Shown here one piece after another: positions 18,755-27,683 of a stretch of DNA of 64,000 nt. Each line of letters starts with the position of its first letter. The stretch's first letter is position 1. A model generated the notes under the pieces. That model was not told the DNA's origin, did not search any database, and was given only the letters and a program-made list of their open reading frames with translations. A program made the position numbers and the translations under genes. Source of the DNA: Phaeobacter gallaeciensis DSM 26640 (GTDB lineage: Bacteria > Pseudomonadota > Alphaproteobacteria > Rhodobacterales > Rhodobacteraceae); NCBI RefSeq assembly GCF_000511385.1, contig NC_023137.1, positions 1,371,001 through 1,435,000 of the forward strand, read 5' to 3'.

Positions 18755-21112
18755 ATGCTATTCGGACTTGATGGCGTTGAAATCGGCCTGATCATTGTCT
18801 TCTTCTGCCTCTTTGGCGGTATTCTTTCCGGCTTTCCGGTGGCCTTTGCCATCGGTGGAGCCGGGGTCATCTCCTTTGGGATCATTGCGGCACTCGACAG
18901 CGCCGGGATCCTTGTTCACCAGGCCATCGACACCTCGTCGCAGGTCTATCGGGATCTGGTGAATTCCGGCGTGAAGCCGGATACTGTGTCGGTCTTCCGA
19001 TACCCCGATCTGCCACGCGTCGCCGAGGCCGTCTTCCCCCAAGGCTGGGAAGTTGCGATGGATCGCAACGTCTCCTTTATTGTGAACCGGATGAACGAAC
19101 GGGTTCTGGCGGGGGCGTCGATTGAGACCCTGCTGGCGGTCCTAATGTTTGTTCTGATGGGCATCACACTGGAACGTTCCAAGATCGCCAACGACCTTCT
19201 GACCACCATGGCGCGCGTCTTTGGCCCGCTGCCCGGCGGTCTGGCAGTGTCGATTGTCGTTGTGGGCGCGTTTTTGGCAGCCTCAACAGGGATCGTGGGC
19301 GCAACCGTTGTGACCATGGGGCTGCTGGCGCTGCCAACCATGTTGCGCAACAACTATTCGCCGGAACTGGCGACTGGTGTGATTGCGGCCTCCGGGACGC
19401 TTGGCCAGATCATTCCGCCGTCCATTGTGATCGTTCTATTGGGCACGCTGGCGGGAGATCTCTACTCCACCGCGCAGGAAGCCCGCGCGCAGGAGTTTGG
19501 CTGCTCTGATGCGCTGACCTATCTTGGCGAGCCCGCGGTTGTGTCGGTGGGCACCCTCTTTCAGGCAGCGCTGTTGCCGGGCATTATGCTGGCATTGCTC
19601 TATGCACTCTATGCCTTTGGGTACGCGCTGCTGAACCCGGAAAAAGCCCCTGCGGTGGTTCTGGAAGGTGGCACCGGTGAGCCGATCACCCGTGGCGAAG
19701 GCCTGACCTGGTTCCTTGGCGTACCGGTTGCGTTGATTGCGGGTGCTATGCTGCTTGGCCAGATCAATCTGATTGGCAGCCAGAACGTCAATGTCTCTGC
19801 CTTCTCCGATGCAGGTCAGACCGCAGCATTGCGCACCAATGTTGGTGATGACTGTAAGGCCGCGATGATTGATCTGCATGGTCAGGAAGCCTGGGATGCA
19901 GCAGTGGTCGAACAGGAGGCCATTGATGCGGCTGGCGGCGTGACCCAAGCAACCAAGCTGACAGAGGAAGAGTTGGAAGCTGCCAAGATCGCCAAGATCG
20001 ACGCCGCAGCCCCGATTGGCACCGGTCTGACCGTGCTGATGGTTCTGATGGGGCTGGTTCTGGCGGTGGGGCGTGGTGTTTCGCCCTCGGCCGATCCTAA
20101 GCCGCTGATCCTTGGCGCAATTGGCGTTCTGCTGATCGCGTTGGTGGATGTTGTGGCGATTGCTCCGACCACCAGCCCGGGTGTCACCGTTGTGCTGATT
20201 GCGCTGCCGACGCTTCTGGCCCTTTATGGCTGCAGGGTCGCTGCGGGACGCAGCGCCCAAAACGATCTGATCCGGGTGGTCTTTCCGCCGCTGATCCTGA
20301 TTGTTGCGGTGCTGGGGTCCATTCTGGGCGGTATCACCAACCCGACGCCGGCTGCGGCGCTTGGGGCCGGTGGCGCCATTATGCTGGCGGCCTACCGCAA
20401 GCTTCAGGATCAGGGCAAATCCGGCAAGATCATCATCTGGGCAACCTTCGCAGTGGCAATCTGTATTCTGGTTGGCGTGAATTTCGATTTGCGCATCAAC
20501 GGTCAGAGCGGTGTGTCGGCCGAAACGGTCATCGCCTTTGGCGTGGCCTATGGCGCCTACCTCTTTGCGCTGTTTGGCCTGCTTTATGGGTGCTGGGTGT
20601 TGTTCAAGGGCGGGGTGCTCACCCCGGTCGTGCGCGAAACCGCCAAGGTGACATCGATGGTGTTCACCATCCTGATCGGCTCGCAACTGTTGAACCTGGT
20701 GGTGATCTCTTTCGGCGGGGAGCATTACATCCAGCAGTTCCTCAAGAGCTTTGACAGCGAGTTGAAGGTCTTCCTCATTGTGATGGTGGTGCTGTTCATC
20801 TTGGGCTTCGTGCTCGACTTTCTTGAGATCATCTATATCGTGATCCCCATTGTCGGGCCGGTGATCTATGGTGGGTCGTTCGATCCGAAATGGGTGACCA
20901 TCATGGTGGCTGTGAACCTGCAGACGTCCTTCCTGACGCCACCCTTTGGATTTGCGCTCTTTTATCTGCGCGGGGTGGCACCGAAGGAGGTCACCACAGG
21001 CCATATCTATCGCGGGATCCTGCCATTCGTGCTGATCCAGGTGGTGGGGCTTGGCATTCTGTGGATGTTCCCGTCGATCGTGACCATCGTCCCGGCGCTG
21101 ATGCCGAACTGA
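18755..21112 (+). CDS. dctM: TRAP transporter large permease (DctM), extended form
   Basis: The 785-residue inner-membrane protein is the sodium-coupled transport channel of the TRAP system. Typical DctM proteins have about 430 residues. Here extra segments are present: an insertion after the first helix (about residues 50-110) and a long central insertion (about 270-500) with additional membrane helices and a polar loop. Conserved DctM stretches remain (STGIVGATVVTMGLLALP, GTLGQIIPPSI, TSFLTPPFGFALFYLRG). It is the third gene of the operon and is followed by a strong terminator. Confidence 0.9.
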   Translation: MLFGLDGVEIGLIIVFFCLFGGILSGFPVAFAIGGAGVISFGIIAALDSAGILVHQAIDTSSQVYRDLVNSGVKPDTVSVFRYPDLPRVAEAVFPQGWEVAMDRNVSFIVNRMNERVLAGASIETLLAVLMFVLMGITLERSKIANDLLTTMARVFGPLPGGLAVSIVVVGAFLAASTGIVGATVVTMGLLALPTMLRNNYSPELATGVIAASGTLGQIIPPSIVIVLLGTLAGDLYSTAQEARAQEFGCSDALTYLGEPAVVSVGTLFQAALLPGIMLALLYALYAFGYALLNPEKAPAVVLEGGTGEPITRGEGLTWFLGVPVALIAGAMLLGQINLIGSQNVNVSAFSDAGQTAALRTNVGDDCKAAMIDLHGQEAWDAAVVEQEAIDAAGGVTQATKLTEEELEAAKIAKIDAAAPIGTGLTVLMVLMGLVLAVGRGVSPSADPKPLILGAIGVLLIALVDVVAIAPTTSPGVTVVLIALPTLLALYGCRVAAGRSAQNDLIRVVFPPLILIVAVLGSILGGITNPTPAAALGAGGAIMLAAYRKLQDQGKSGKIIIWATFAVAICILVGVNFDLRINGQSGVSAETVIAFGVAYGAYLFALFGLLYGCWVLFKGGVLTPVVRETAKVTSMVFTILIGSQLLNLVVISFGGEHYIQQFLKSFDSELKVFLIVMVVLFILGFVLDFLEIIYIVIPIVGPVIYGGSFDPKWVTIMVAVNLQTSFLTPPFGFALFYLRGVAPKEVTTGHIYRGILPFVLIQVVGLGILWMFPSIVTIVPALMPN

Positions 21113-21132
21113 TCCTGTTTAATCGACAGATC

Positions 21133-21166
21133 AAAGGGCCCTCCAGACGGAGGGCCCTTTTTATTT
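21133..21166 (+). terminator. Rho-independent terminator after the TRAP operon
   Basis: A perfect 12-bp stem (21133-21144 with 21149-21160) has the loop AGAC and is followed by TTATTT. Confidence 0.9.
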
Positions 21167-21252
21167 CATTGATATGCCATCAAGGGGTGCCTGCCGCCCT
21201 GGGCGCATTCATTTTGGGATGCTTTCAGGCCGTAAGAGGCGCGCGAGACCGC

Positions 21253-21636
21253 TTAGGTAAGCTGAAGAAGATCCCAGCGATTGCCGAAGGGGTCGCGCCA
21301 GACCGCGACACTGCCGTAGGCTTCGTGGCGGGGCTCTTCCTCGAACATGACGCCTGCGGCAAGCATCGCGGCATGATCGCGGTCAAAATCATCGGTGCGC
21401 AGGAACAAGCCAACACGGCCACCGAATTGATCACCGATAATGGCCCGCTGCGCATCACTGTCAGCACGTGCCAAAATGAGGCTGCCTTGGCTGGCGCCGG
21501 GCGGCAGGATCCGCACCCAGCGTTTGCGCCCCTGGTCAATGTCCTCGGCCAGTTGCCAGCCAAGCGTTCCGCAATAAAAGGCAATCGCCGCGTCGTAGTC
21601 GGGCACGACAAGGGTGACGGCATGAAGGCTCTGCAT
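21253..21636 (-). CDS. VOC/glyoxalase-fold protein
   Basis: The 127-residue protein has two babb modules of the vicinal oxygen chelate fold: HAVTLVVPDYDAAIAFYCGTLGW and VGLFLRTDDFDRDHAAMLAAG ... SVAVWRDPFGNRWDLLQ. The family includes glyoxalase I, fosfomycin-resistance proteins and dioxygenases; the exact reaction is not evident. The gene starts 3 bp after the bpt stop codon on the same strand, so the two form a tight operon. Confidence 0.85.
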   Translation of the reverse strand: MQSLHAVTLVVPDYDAAIAFYCGTLGWQLAEDIDQGRKRWVRILPPGASQGSLILARADSDAQRAIIGDQFGGRVGLFLRTDDFDRDHAAMLAAGVMFEEEPRHEAYGSVAVWRDPFGNRWDLLQLT

Positions 21637-21639
21637 AGG

Positions 21640-22461
21640 TTACCTGCTGTGGTTGCGCGAATCTGGCAGGTGGATATTGGCGACCTGTTCCGCAATCGGA
21701 TCGGTCGACAGGGGATGTGCCGTGTCGTCGAAGGCGTCGGGGTCGGTCATCGGCTGCCAGGCGCCGCCGTGGTAGACCTCAAGCCCGGTGAACTTGGCCT
21801 TGTAGCCCATCTTGGCGCTGCCAGGAACCCAATAGCCGAGATAGACATAAGGCAACCCGGCCTCACGCGCGATTTCGATATGGTCCAGGATCATGAAGGT
21901 ACCGAGCGAGTTCTGTGGCAGATCGGGTTGGTAGAAGGAGTAGACCATGCTCAGCCCATCTTCGAGAACATCGGTGAGCGATACAGCGGTCAGCGCATTG
22001 GTCTCACGATCGTTGTATTCCACCACCCGGCTGCGGATCGGTGTTTCTTCGATCATGGCAGCATATTCAAAGACATCCATATCAGCCATCCCGCCATCGG
22101 CATGGCGGCTGTCCAGATAGGTGCGAAACAGCGCATATTGATCTTCTGTTGCCCAAGGCGAGGTGGCGCGCCGCTCCAGCCCGGAATTGCGCTTCAGGGT
22201 CCGTTTCTGCCCCCGGCTGGCCTTGAAGTCAGCAACATTGATCCGGGCCGACAGGCAGGCCGAGCACTCCGAGCAGGAGGGTCGGTAGAGCACGTTCTGA
22301 GAGCGGCGAAAGCCCTGTTGTGACAGGCTGTTGTTGAGCTGCTCAACCCCATCCCCCTGTAGCGCAGTAAACAGCTTACGCTCCATCCGATCTGCCAGAT
22401 AAGGGCAGGGCTGCGGCGCAGTCACGTAGAACTGTGGGGCAATCGGCAGAGTATGGCGCAT
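21640..22461 (-). CDS. bpt: Aspartate/glutamate leucyltransferase (Bpt, arginyltransferase family)
   Basis: The 273-residue aminoacyl-tRNA-protein transferase attaches leucine to N-terminal Asp or Glu of proteins and so marks them for ClpAP degradation (N-degron pathway). The N-terminal domain contains the cysteine cluster [13 protein letters not shown]. The C-terminal domain has the conserved GNAT-like region ([40 protein letters not shown]). Length and motifs match bacterial Bpt. It is probably co-transcribed with the downstream VOC gene. Confidence 0.93.
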   Translation of the reverse strand: MRHTLPIAPQFYVTAPQPCPYLADRMERKLFTALQGDGVEQLNNSLSQQGFRRSQNVLYRPSCSECSACLSARINVADFKASRGQKRTLKRNSGLERRATSPWATEDQYALFRTYLDSRHADGGMADMDVFEYAAMIEETPIRSRVVEYNDRETNALTAVSLTDVLEDGLSMVYSFYQPDLPQNSLGTFMILDHIEIAREAGLPYVYLGYWVPGSAKMGYKAKFTGLEVYHGGAWQPMTDPDAFDDTAHPLSTDPIAEQVANIHLPDSRNHSR

Positions 22462-22675
22462 CAGGCGGGTGGGTGTCCGTTTGGTCTTGGCGCGGAAGGT
22501 CCCGTTGTCGCATAGATGCGCTGACAGAGCGGGGCACTCTGGCCGCTAGGTTGATGCCGATGATAGCAACGCCACCGCCATGCGCCAAGAGGCCAGTTTC
22601 GATTAAGGTTTACAGAGTTTGAGTGTTGGATCGGGTTCGCGTTTTTGACCGTTGTCTCGACGCTCAGCTTGCCGG

Positions 22676-23110
22676 TTATCTGCGCCGGTTCAGCATTACC
22701 GTGCCCAGTACCGCATCCGTCAGCCCCTGACCGCGCGCAGACATCAGCATCATCAGGATCGAGATCACCTGCAGCACGGGAAAGGCCATCGAGATCGAGT
22801 AGCCAGCGGTATGCAGTAACGCGCCCTGACCATCAAGCTTGCGCCCCGAAAGGTCCCGCAGCTCAATCCCGGCGATAACCATTCCCCACGTGGCGGAGCC
22901 TGCCGCGATGGTGACAGCGCGGTAGATGAAGCCGATGACCAGATAGAGCAGGGGCCAGATGAACAGCCCAGTAAAGGCGGTGAAAACCACCGCAACACTG
23001 GCCAGAAGCGTGATCAAGACGCTGTCAATCAGCCAGGCGAACAGGCGCTTTGAGGCAACAAACTGGTAGAAATCGGCCTGATAGTCGGGGTCGGGCAGGG
23101 CGGTCATCAC
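22676..23110 (-). CDS. RDD family membrane protein
   Basis: The 144-residue protein starts with a soluble segment containing RLFAWLIDSVLITLLA, with the Arg and Asp of the RDD motif. Two closely spaced membrane segments follow (VFTAFTGLFIWPLLYLVIGFIY and a later AFPVLQVISILMML). The molecular role of RDD proteins is mostly unknown; some act as ion antiporters. The gene stands between bpt and the DUF2852 gene, all on the minus strand but with gaps above 100 bp. Confidence 0.85.
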   Translation of the reverse strand: MMTALPDPDYQADFYQFVASKRLFAWLIDSVLITLLASVAVVFTAFTGLFIWPLLYLVIGFIYRAVTIAAGSATWGMVIAGIELRDLSGRKLDGQGALLHTAGYSISMAFPVLQVISILMMLMSARGQGLTDAVLGTVMLNRRR

Positions 23111-23233
23111 AGCCTCCTTCTGGCTTTATCTCGGTGGGATGGGGGAATGGATCTGCGGCCTACGAGAAGCGGCAGCGGTTTTGGCAACGGTAGGTGCCCC
23201 GCCCCGGATGGGGCGAGGCTGGGGGGACAGAGG

Positions 23234-23704
23234 TCAGTGACGCTTGCTACGACGGGAGCTGCTATCGTCGTTATCCTCATCGTCGAGTTCGATAGCCTCA
23301 TCATCGTTCTGCAGCGCGCGCTCATGCATGAACTCATCGAATTCCGATTTATCCTTCGCGGCGCGCAGGCGCTGCAGGAAGGCCTCAAAGTCATGCTGTT
23401 CCTGCTCCAGGCGCTGCAAGGTGTCGGCCTTGTAGGCGTCAAAGGCGCTGTTGCCAGACGGAGTCATCGCCGACATGCCATGGCGAGCCCAGGATTTACG
23501 GCGAGCGGTGCAGGATTTCGAAAACATACGTTTGCTCCAGATCATGTAAAACAAGAGGGCCAGGCCAACCGGCCAGAAGAATACAAAGCCAAGGACCATC
23601 GCGGCGATCCAGGCGCCTTTGCCCTTGCTGTCCAGCCAGGATTCGCTGCGGGAAAACCAGCCCTGTTCGGACGGCTGCGGGGCGGTTGAGGTATAACTCG
23701 TCAT
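23234..23704 (-). CDS. DUF2852 domain protein
   Basis: The 156-residue protein has one hydrophobic segment (GAWIAAMVLGFVFFWPVGLALLFYMIWSKRM), a coiled-coil-prone middle (AYKADTLQRLEQEQHDFEAFLQRL) and an acidic then basic tail (DDEDNDDSSSRRSKRH). This layout is that of DUF2852 proteins common in Rhodobacterales, whose function is unknown. ATG 23704 is preceded by GGAG; a longer in-frame start at 23794 has no ribosome site. Confidence 0.8.
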   Translation of the reverse strand: MTSYTSTAPQPSEQGWFSRSESWLDSKGKGAWIAAMVLGFVFFWPVGLALLFYMIWSKRMFSKSCTARRKSWARHGMSAMTPSGNSAFDAYKADTLQRLEQEQHDFEAFLQRLRAAKDKSEFDEFMHERALQNDDEAIELDDEDNDDSSSRRSKRH

Positions 23705-24124
23705 CGGGGTCTCCAGGTTAACGTTGCAAGGTGCGGCGTCTATGTAAATGCGCTTCACATTATGGAATATCGGAGTCCCCGGACTTGGTTTCAAGGCTCG
23801 ATGTAAATCTTTTTCACATAATGACGCCTATTGTGAGGAGTGAGTGAAAGGCAGCGGTGTAGCGGTGAGTGTAGCTGCGCTCAGCCGACTTTGACCTCTG
23901 GTTTCGGTCCCGGTTTGGTACGCTGCCGCACCGCCGCATGGCGGCTTTGAGCCCAAAGTGATCGATTCTGCGGTTGGAATGAATGGCTGCTTCAGAGATG
24001 CAGTAGCTTGATTCTGGATTTTCTATGTGCGAAATCTTAACGCCCCTCCTTTGGTGTCCAGCAACTGCTGGCGTTAAACACATCAACGGCTTTCAACAGC
24101 CAATAGAGTAAATTGTAACACCCG
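23705..24124. other. Gene-free interval with a dispersed repeat copy
   Basis: No convincing gene is present in these 420 bases. Positions 23933-23994 hold a copy of a degenerate repeat (core GAGCCCAAAG then CGAT-CTGC) that recurs at 28974-29037. Base composition drops to the right, marking the start of the accessory region. Confidence 0.5.
23933..23994 (+). repeat. Dispersed intergenic repeat, copy 1
   Basis: It shares the segments GCCGCA, GAGCCCAAAG and an offset CGAT-CTGC-GTT with 28974-29037, in the same orientation, at roughly 70 percent identity by eye. It is probably a degenerate, non-coding repeat. Confidence 0.5.
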
Positions 24125-24556
24125 ATGTTTAGAGTAATGAGACTAACTGCGAGAATCCTGGCAATGCCTATGCTGATATTTGGCGTGTCTGGGGTACTAC
24201 TAGCGGCTTCAGGCTACTATTCGCCTAACTCCACGGGGTTTAATGCTAGTTGCATGACACAGTTGCTGACGAGCACCCGCCTGTTGGTCTTGTGTGTCGG
24301 CTCAATAGCAATTTCTTTTGCAGTTGTATATTTGGGGTATGGTTCCTATAAGCTCATATTTCTTTTGGGTTTTTTGGCTTCGACATTAATTTGGCTGGGT
24401 AACTATGAAAGTGATCTTGGAGACCTGCGAGATGCTGCAAATCTCAACAGTGACGAATGTGTGCGCCGGGGATTGGCCTTAGTAATCGTTTTTTGCGGCG
24501 GCGTTATTTTGCTGCTGACGCTAGGTCAAGCGGCCATTCGAAAAGGAAGCAATTAG
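24125..24556 (+). CDS. Hypothetical four-helix membrane protein
   Basis: The 143-residue protein has four hydrophobic stretches: ILAMPMLIFGVSGVLLAASGYY, LLVLCVGSIAISFAVVYLGY, LIFLLGFLASTLIWLGNY and LALVIVFCGGVILLLTLG. The short loops hold three cysteines. I do not recognise a family. Composition is more AT-rich than the core genes, in keeping with acquisition by transfer. The start is uncertain (ATG 24125 or 24137) because no clear ribosome binding site precedes either. Confidence 0.55.
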   Translation: MFRVMRLTARILAMPMLIFGVSGVLLAASGYYSPNSTGFNASCMTQLLTSTRLLVLCVGSIAISFAVVYLGYGSYKLIFLLGFLASTLIWLGNYESDLGDLRDAANLNSDECVRRGLALVIVFCGGVILLLTLGQAAIRKGSN

Positions 24557-24956
24557 GATAGGCTGTGCGATATCTGTCCTTTAATCGACGGATTTTGCAG
24601 TTCAATAGTGATTTTCGTTTGGCGGCGCCAGGTTTTCTGATGCTCCAACAAAAAAGGCAATATGAGGCCACTCCGACAAATGTCCCCCACGCCTTAGTTG
24701 GACGTTTTGAGGGGAGGTGCGCCAGTTTGAAAGAAGACATAGGCGCAGCCGCAGCGAAATGATGCTCTGTCCGCATCCAGTCCGTTCGATGATGGTTGGT
24801 GGCTGCTCTTGCGGCGAAGGTCTGCTCCATCCGTTGCTCGTGCAGCATGGGACCGCCGTCCGGCTGGCAGATTTCACGGCTTTGCAAAGGTCTCTATCTG
24901 CGCTTTGCCACCGCTACTGAAGGTGTCCGATTATGCCAAGGGAGTACGGCAGTCGA
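24557..24956. other. Gene-free interval, degenerate repeat-like sequence
   Basis: I see no credible gene here. The sequence around 24740-24910 has the look of worn non-coding repeats but does not align well enough to name a copy. Confidence 0.4.
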
Positions 24957-26186
24957 TTAGTCCTCGTCATTGCCTCCATCGTCATCGGGCCGATCCTCAT
25001 GCCAATAAATGTAGTTGAATAGTGCATCGAGTTCGGTGAAATCGCGAAGCTCGAGCGCCTTGCACACGGCGCCCGCGTGATCGCAATAGAGCTGATACTT
25101 GTCGGGGCTCACGCTTCCCTTCGATGGGTGAAGCGGGAATTCATCGTAGCCAGCTAGACGCAGACCCGCGACCGCATTCTGATTCATAACCGCAAAACGT
25201 GTGTTGTCCAACGTGTGCAAAATCTCGGTAAGGAGATTGATCCCAGCACCTTTGATGTTTGCAAATGCCGCGTGGAGAGTAGCGAACGCATCACGCGGCG
25301 ACAAATCAGCGTGATCGATGATCGATGCCACCGCGCAGACAAAATCCTCGCGCTTCTCAGTAATGCGCGTCTTTGCGCGGTCGAGGCCGCCCGAATGAAA
25401 TGACCCGATTAGATGCTCATATTCGGTCAAGAATCCATGCGCTGTTTTCCCCTTCCACGCTGCGATGGAACGAAGCTGTGTCGGCGCAACCGAAAGATTG
25501 TCCCGTCTGGCTTTCATTTGAGCATTGAACGGCGATGATGCGTCACCTTCCTGCATCATTCTCAGGAAGCCGGCTAGGACATCGAATGGCGCCTCGTCGG
25601 AATTAACAGCGTGTGAGGCGCGACGCTTTGCAAAACGCGCCCATGCAGCGTTGATCGCATGATCATTTGCATAACTATCAATCAGCGGCTTTGTCGCCAG
25701 TACAATCTCATTATTGTCGATCAAGCCGTCGAAATGACTAGTGATCTTTTCCATCATCGCGCTGCTCTCATCGTCGATCAGAAGCGACGCTTCATAATTA
25801 TGAAGCAGTCCGCCTTGCGTGAAGTTCGCCGATCCGACAACGATCTTGCATCCACCGCCGGTCTCGAATGCATAAATTTTCGGATGAAACGTACTCTGGG
25901 AGTTACTGAGGTATAATTCGAGGTTGTGCTTCTTGCTCAACCGGAAGAGGGCACGAAGTAGCGCAGGATCAGTGTGATAAAAATCCAAGCCGACCGCGAA
26001 CCGCGCCGCCATACCTTTAGACAACGCCTTTTCCAGTGGCGCTTTCATTTCCTTCCAGCCCGACATTTTTGCGAATGCGACCATGCATTCGAAACGCCGC
26101 GCATTCTTGAACAGTGCTCCAATCTCCGTTCGGTGGCCCGTGCAGTCGTCATTAAGCAGAAGTTGGATTGATTGCGTGTGCGCCAT
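24957..26186 (-). CDS. Phospholipase D-fold (HKD) protein, possible nuclease
   Basis: The 409-residue protein has one clear HKD motif: FHPKIYAFETGGGCKIVVGSANFTQGGL (H-x-K then GSANFT), about residues 102-130. It is preceded by the ARFECMVAFAKMSGW segment typical of PLD-like nuclease domains associated with restriction or helicase proteins. Such domains dimerise to form one active site. The C-terminal 250 residues are not recognised but contain a TEILHTLDNTRFAVMNQNAVAGL stretch. The gene stands alone in a low-GC, repeat-containing region, so a role in DNA repair or defence is possible but unproven. AGGGGGAA precedes ATG 26186. Confidence 0.72.
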   Translation of the reverse strand: MAHTQSIQLLLNDDCTGHRTEIGALFKNARRFECMVAFAKMSGWKEMKAPLEKALSKGMAARFAVGLDFYHTDPALLRALFRLSKKHNLELYLSNSQSTFHPKIYAFETGGGCKIVVGSANFTQGGLLHNYEASLLIDDESSAMMEKITSHFDGLIDNNEIVLATKPLIDSYANDHAINAAWARFAKRRASHAVNSDEAPFDVLAGFLRMMQEGDASSPFNAQMKARRDNLSVAPTQLRSIAAWKGKTAHGFLTEYEHLIGSFHSGGLDRAKTRITEKREDFVCAVASIIDHADLSPRDAFATLHAAFANIKGAGINLLTEILHTLDNTRFAVMNQNAVAGLRLAGYDEFPLHPSKGSVSPDKYQLYCDHAGAVCKALELRDFTELDALFNYIYWHEDRPDDDGGNDED

Positions 26187-26475
26187 GCTTCCCCCTTGAA
26201 TTCAGGGGAAGATTTAATGTCTTGGCGCAAAAAAAGAAAGAAGGCCGTGGCAATAGCCTCGGTCCGTTATCCACCTGTCACTGGCGAGCCTTTCAACCAA
26301 GGCACCAGCGACCAGGGGCGAGGCGCGACACGTGACCGGCATGTCCGCACTGTGTGAATTCACGGGGTTCAGAAGCTTGCTGTCGCAGCGAACGGCAGAA
26401 ACATCGGGCTGCGACGCAGCACAACAGCTCAGCTGGTTGCGTAAAACGGCCGAGTTTGCAAAGGGCGCTTGCTGC

Positions 26476-26492
26476 GCAGTACTGACGTTGGG
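26476..26492 (+). repeat. 17-base repeat, copy 1
   Basis: GCAGTACTGACGTTGGG occurs here and identically at 32516-32532. Confidence 0.7.
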
Positions 26493-26854
26493 GCTACAAA
26501 ACTGCGCTTGCGAAGAATTTCGGCGAAGTGAGCAAGTCCGTCAGAATCAGTTCCAAGTTAGGGGGTATGGATAAGACAGTCGTGTTTGATCATCTATTTG
26601 ATTTTATGTAGCTAATCCCGTTCTAGGAAATGACCGTTCTGATGGTGCGCTAGTTCCAAGTTCGGTGGACTACATGGCGGTTAGAAACTCAACATAAGGG
26701 CCCTTATTGGGTTTTTGCTGCGCTGCTGTGATGGCACCGCTTTGGCTGGGGGGCTGTGCCCTCACAGCCTTACAATAAAGGCCGACAGGGCAGGTGGGCG
26801 GTGTTGTGCGCTACGATGGAGAGCCTGGGCAGCATAGAGGCAGGTAGCCCCGGA

Positions 26855-27051
26855 TAATTTGAAACTTGAACTGTCTCAGTTTTCGACATCAGCTCTAAAT
26901 TCGCCCGATTTTTAAGTTGTGCAAGACAAGCACATTTTGGCCCGAGCCTTTAAAAACCCTCTTGGAAGCTCAATTTTTTATGCCTCATCCGGGTTTGTCC
27001 GGCTTCACCCGGTTTCTTCCGGTTACTGCAATATAAAGTGTCTCCTAACAA
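26855..27051 (+). repeat. About 200-bp dispersed repeat, copy A
   Basis: It aligns with 33414-33611 in the same orientation. Shared blocks include CTGTCT, GCAAGACAAGC, CCGGTTTCTTC and GTTACTGCAATAT followed by AAGTGTCTCCTAACAA. Between the blocks the two copies differ, so this is an old repeat. The segment has no coding potential and no transposase. Confidence 0.7.
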
Positions 27052-27556
27052 GGATGCTGCCTGTGCAAAATTTTCGGGCCATCTCACCGAAAGCGGCCAC
27101 TCACCGAACCCGGCGAGCTACTGGCAATGCTGCGGACCGCTCCAGGGGGCGCGATGCGCAGAGGGCGGGCTTTGCAATGTCTAGGGTCGCTACATAAATC
27201 TATGGCCACCGTGATTCACGAACACCGTTGAGCGGATCGATCGATGCTACCCTTCAGTATAGGCAAAGCGGACGTTGCTTCTTCTCCGTAGATACCCCAT
27301 CTTCACTACAGTGAATTTTCGAGGTCAGCGTTGATGACTTTGGGTTTCACCGTCGGAGATGTTGGGGCGTGGCTGTTCATCCTCTGGGCTTGCGTGGACT
27401 TGTACATCAATCTCACCCTGTCGATGGAGGATTTCATGAAAGCAACGTTTAAGACTGGTATGGATGCTCTCGCGGTTCTGTGGGCCTAGTTGGGTGAGCA
27501 GCCACGCCAACCACAAGATGGCGGATCGATCCTGGGTTTGAGCTGGTAGACCGCGA

Positions 27557-27587
27557 GGGGACGGTGCAAATCCGTCCCCCCACACCA
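27557..27587 (+). other. tRNA/tmRNA 3'-end-like fragment (possible attachment site)
   Basis: GGGGACGG and CCGTCCCC enclose the 7-base loop TGCAAAT, close to the T-loop pattern TTCRANY, and are followed by CCACACCA ending in CCA. No matching 5' half is seen nearby. Such 3' ends are left at integration sites of islands; an unrelated hairpin is the alternative. Confidence 0.35.
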
Positions 27588-27683
27588 CAACTGTTCAACG
27601 CCTCCGCTGGTCAATAACGCGGATATGGCAAAACGAGGCCAACACCTCAGACGAGGACGCGTTCTTTTGCAGCCGCACGCATT

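Larger units (their letters stand above)
26187..27683. other. 1.5-kb interval with repeats but no convincing gene
   Basis: The longest plausible frame is a 46-codon basic peptide from ATG 26217, which I do not trust. The interval holds the 17-base repeat at 26476-26492, a 200-bp repeat copy at 26855-27051, and a tRNA-like 3' end at 27557-27587. It looks like an insertion and decay zone. Confidence 0.5.

Noticed and set aside
23147..23689. Plus-strand 180-codon frame over the DUF2852 gene
   Set aside because: It is a shadow of the minus-strand gene, which has recognisable domain features and a ribosome site.
26217..26357. 46-codon basic peptide
   Set aside because: Low complexity, no recognisable family, and no neighbours that would support it.
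26476..27051. Integron cassette array with attC sites
   Set aside because: CCTAAC- and GTTGGG-like cores are present, but they are not paired at the right distance and orientation and no integrase is seen.
26919..27197. 92-codon plus-strand frame
   Set aside because: It lies within the 200-bp repeat, has no ribosome site, and its reading is not kept in copy B.
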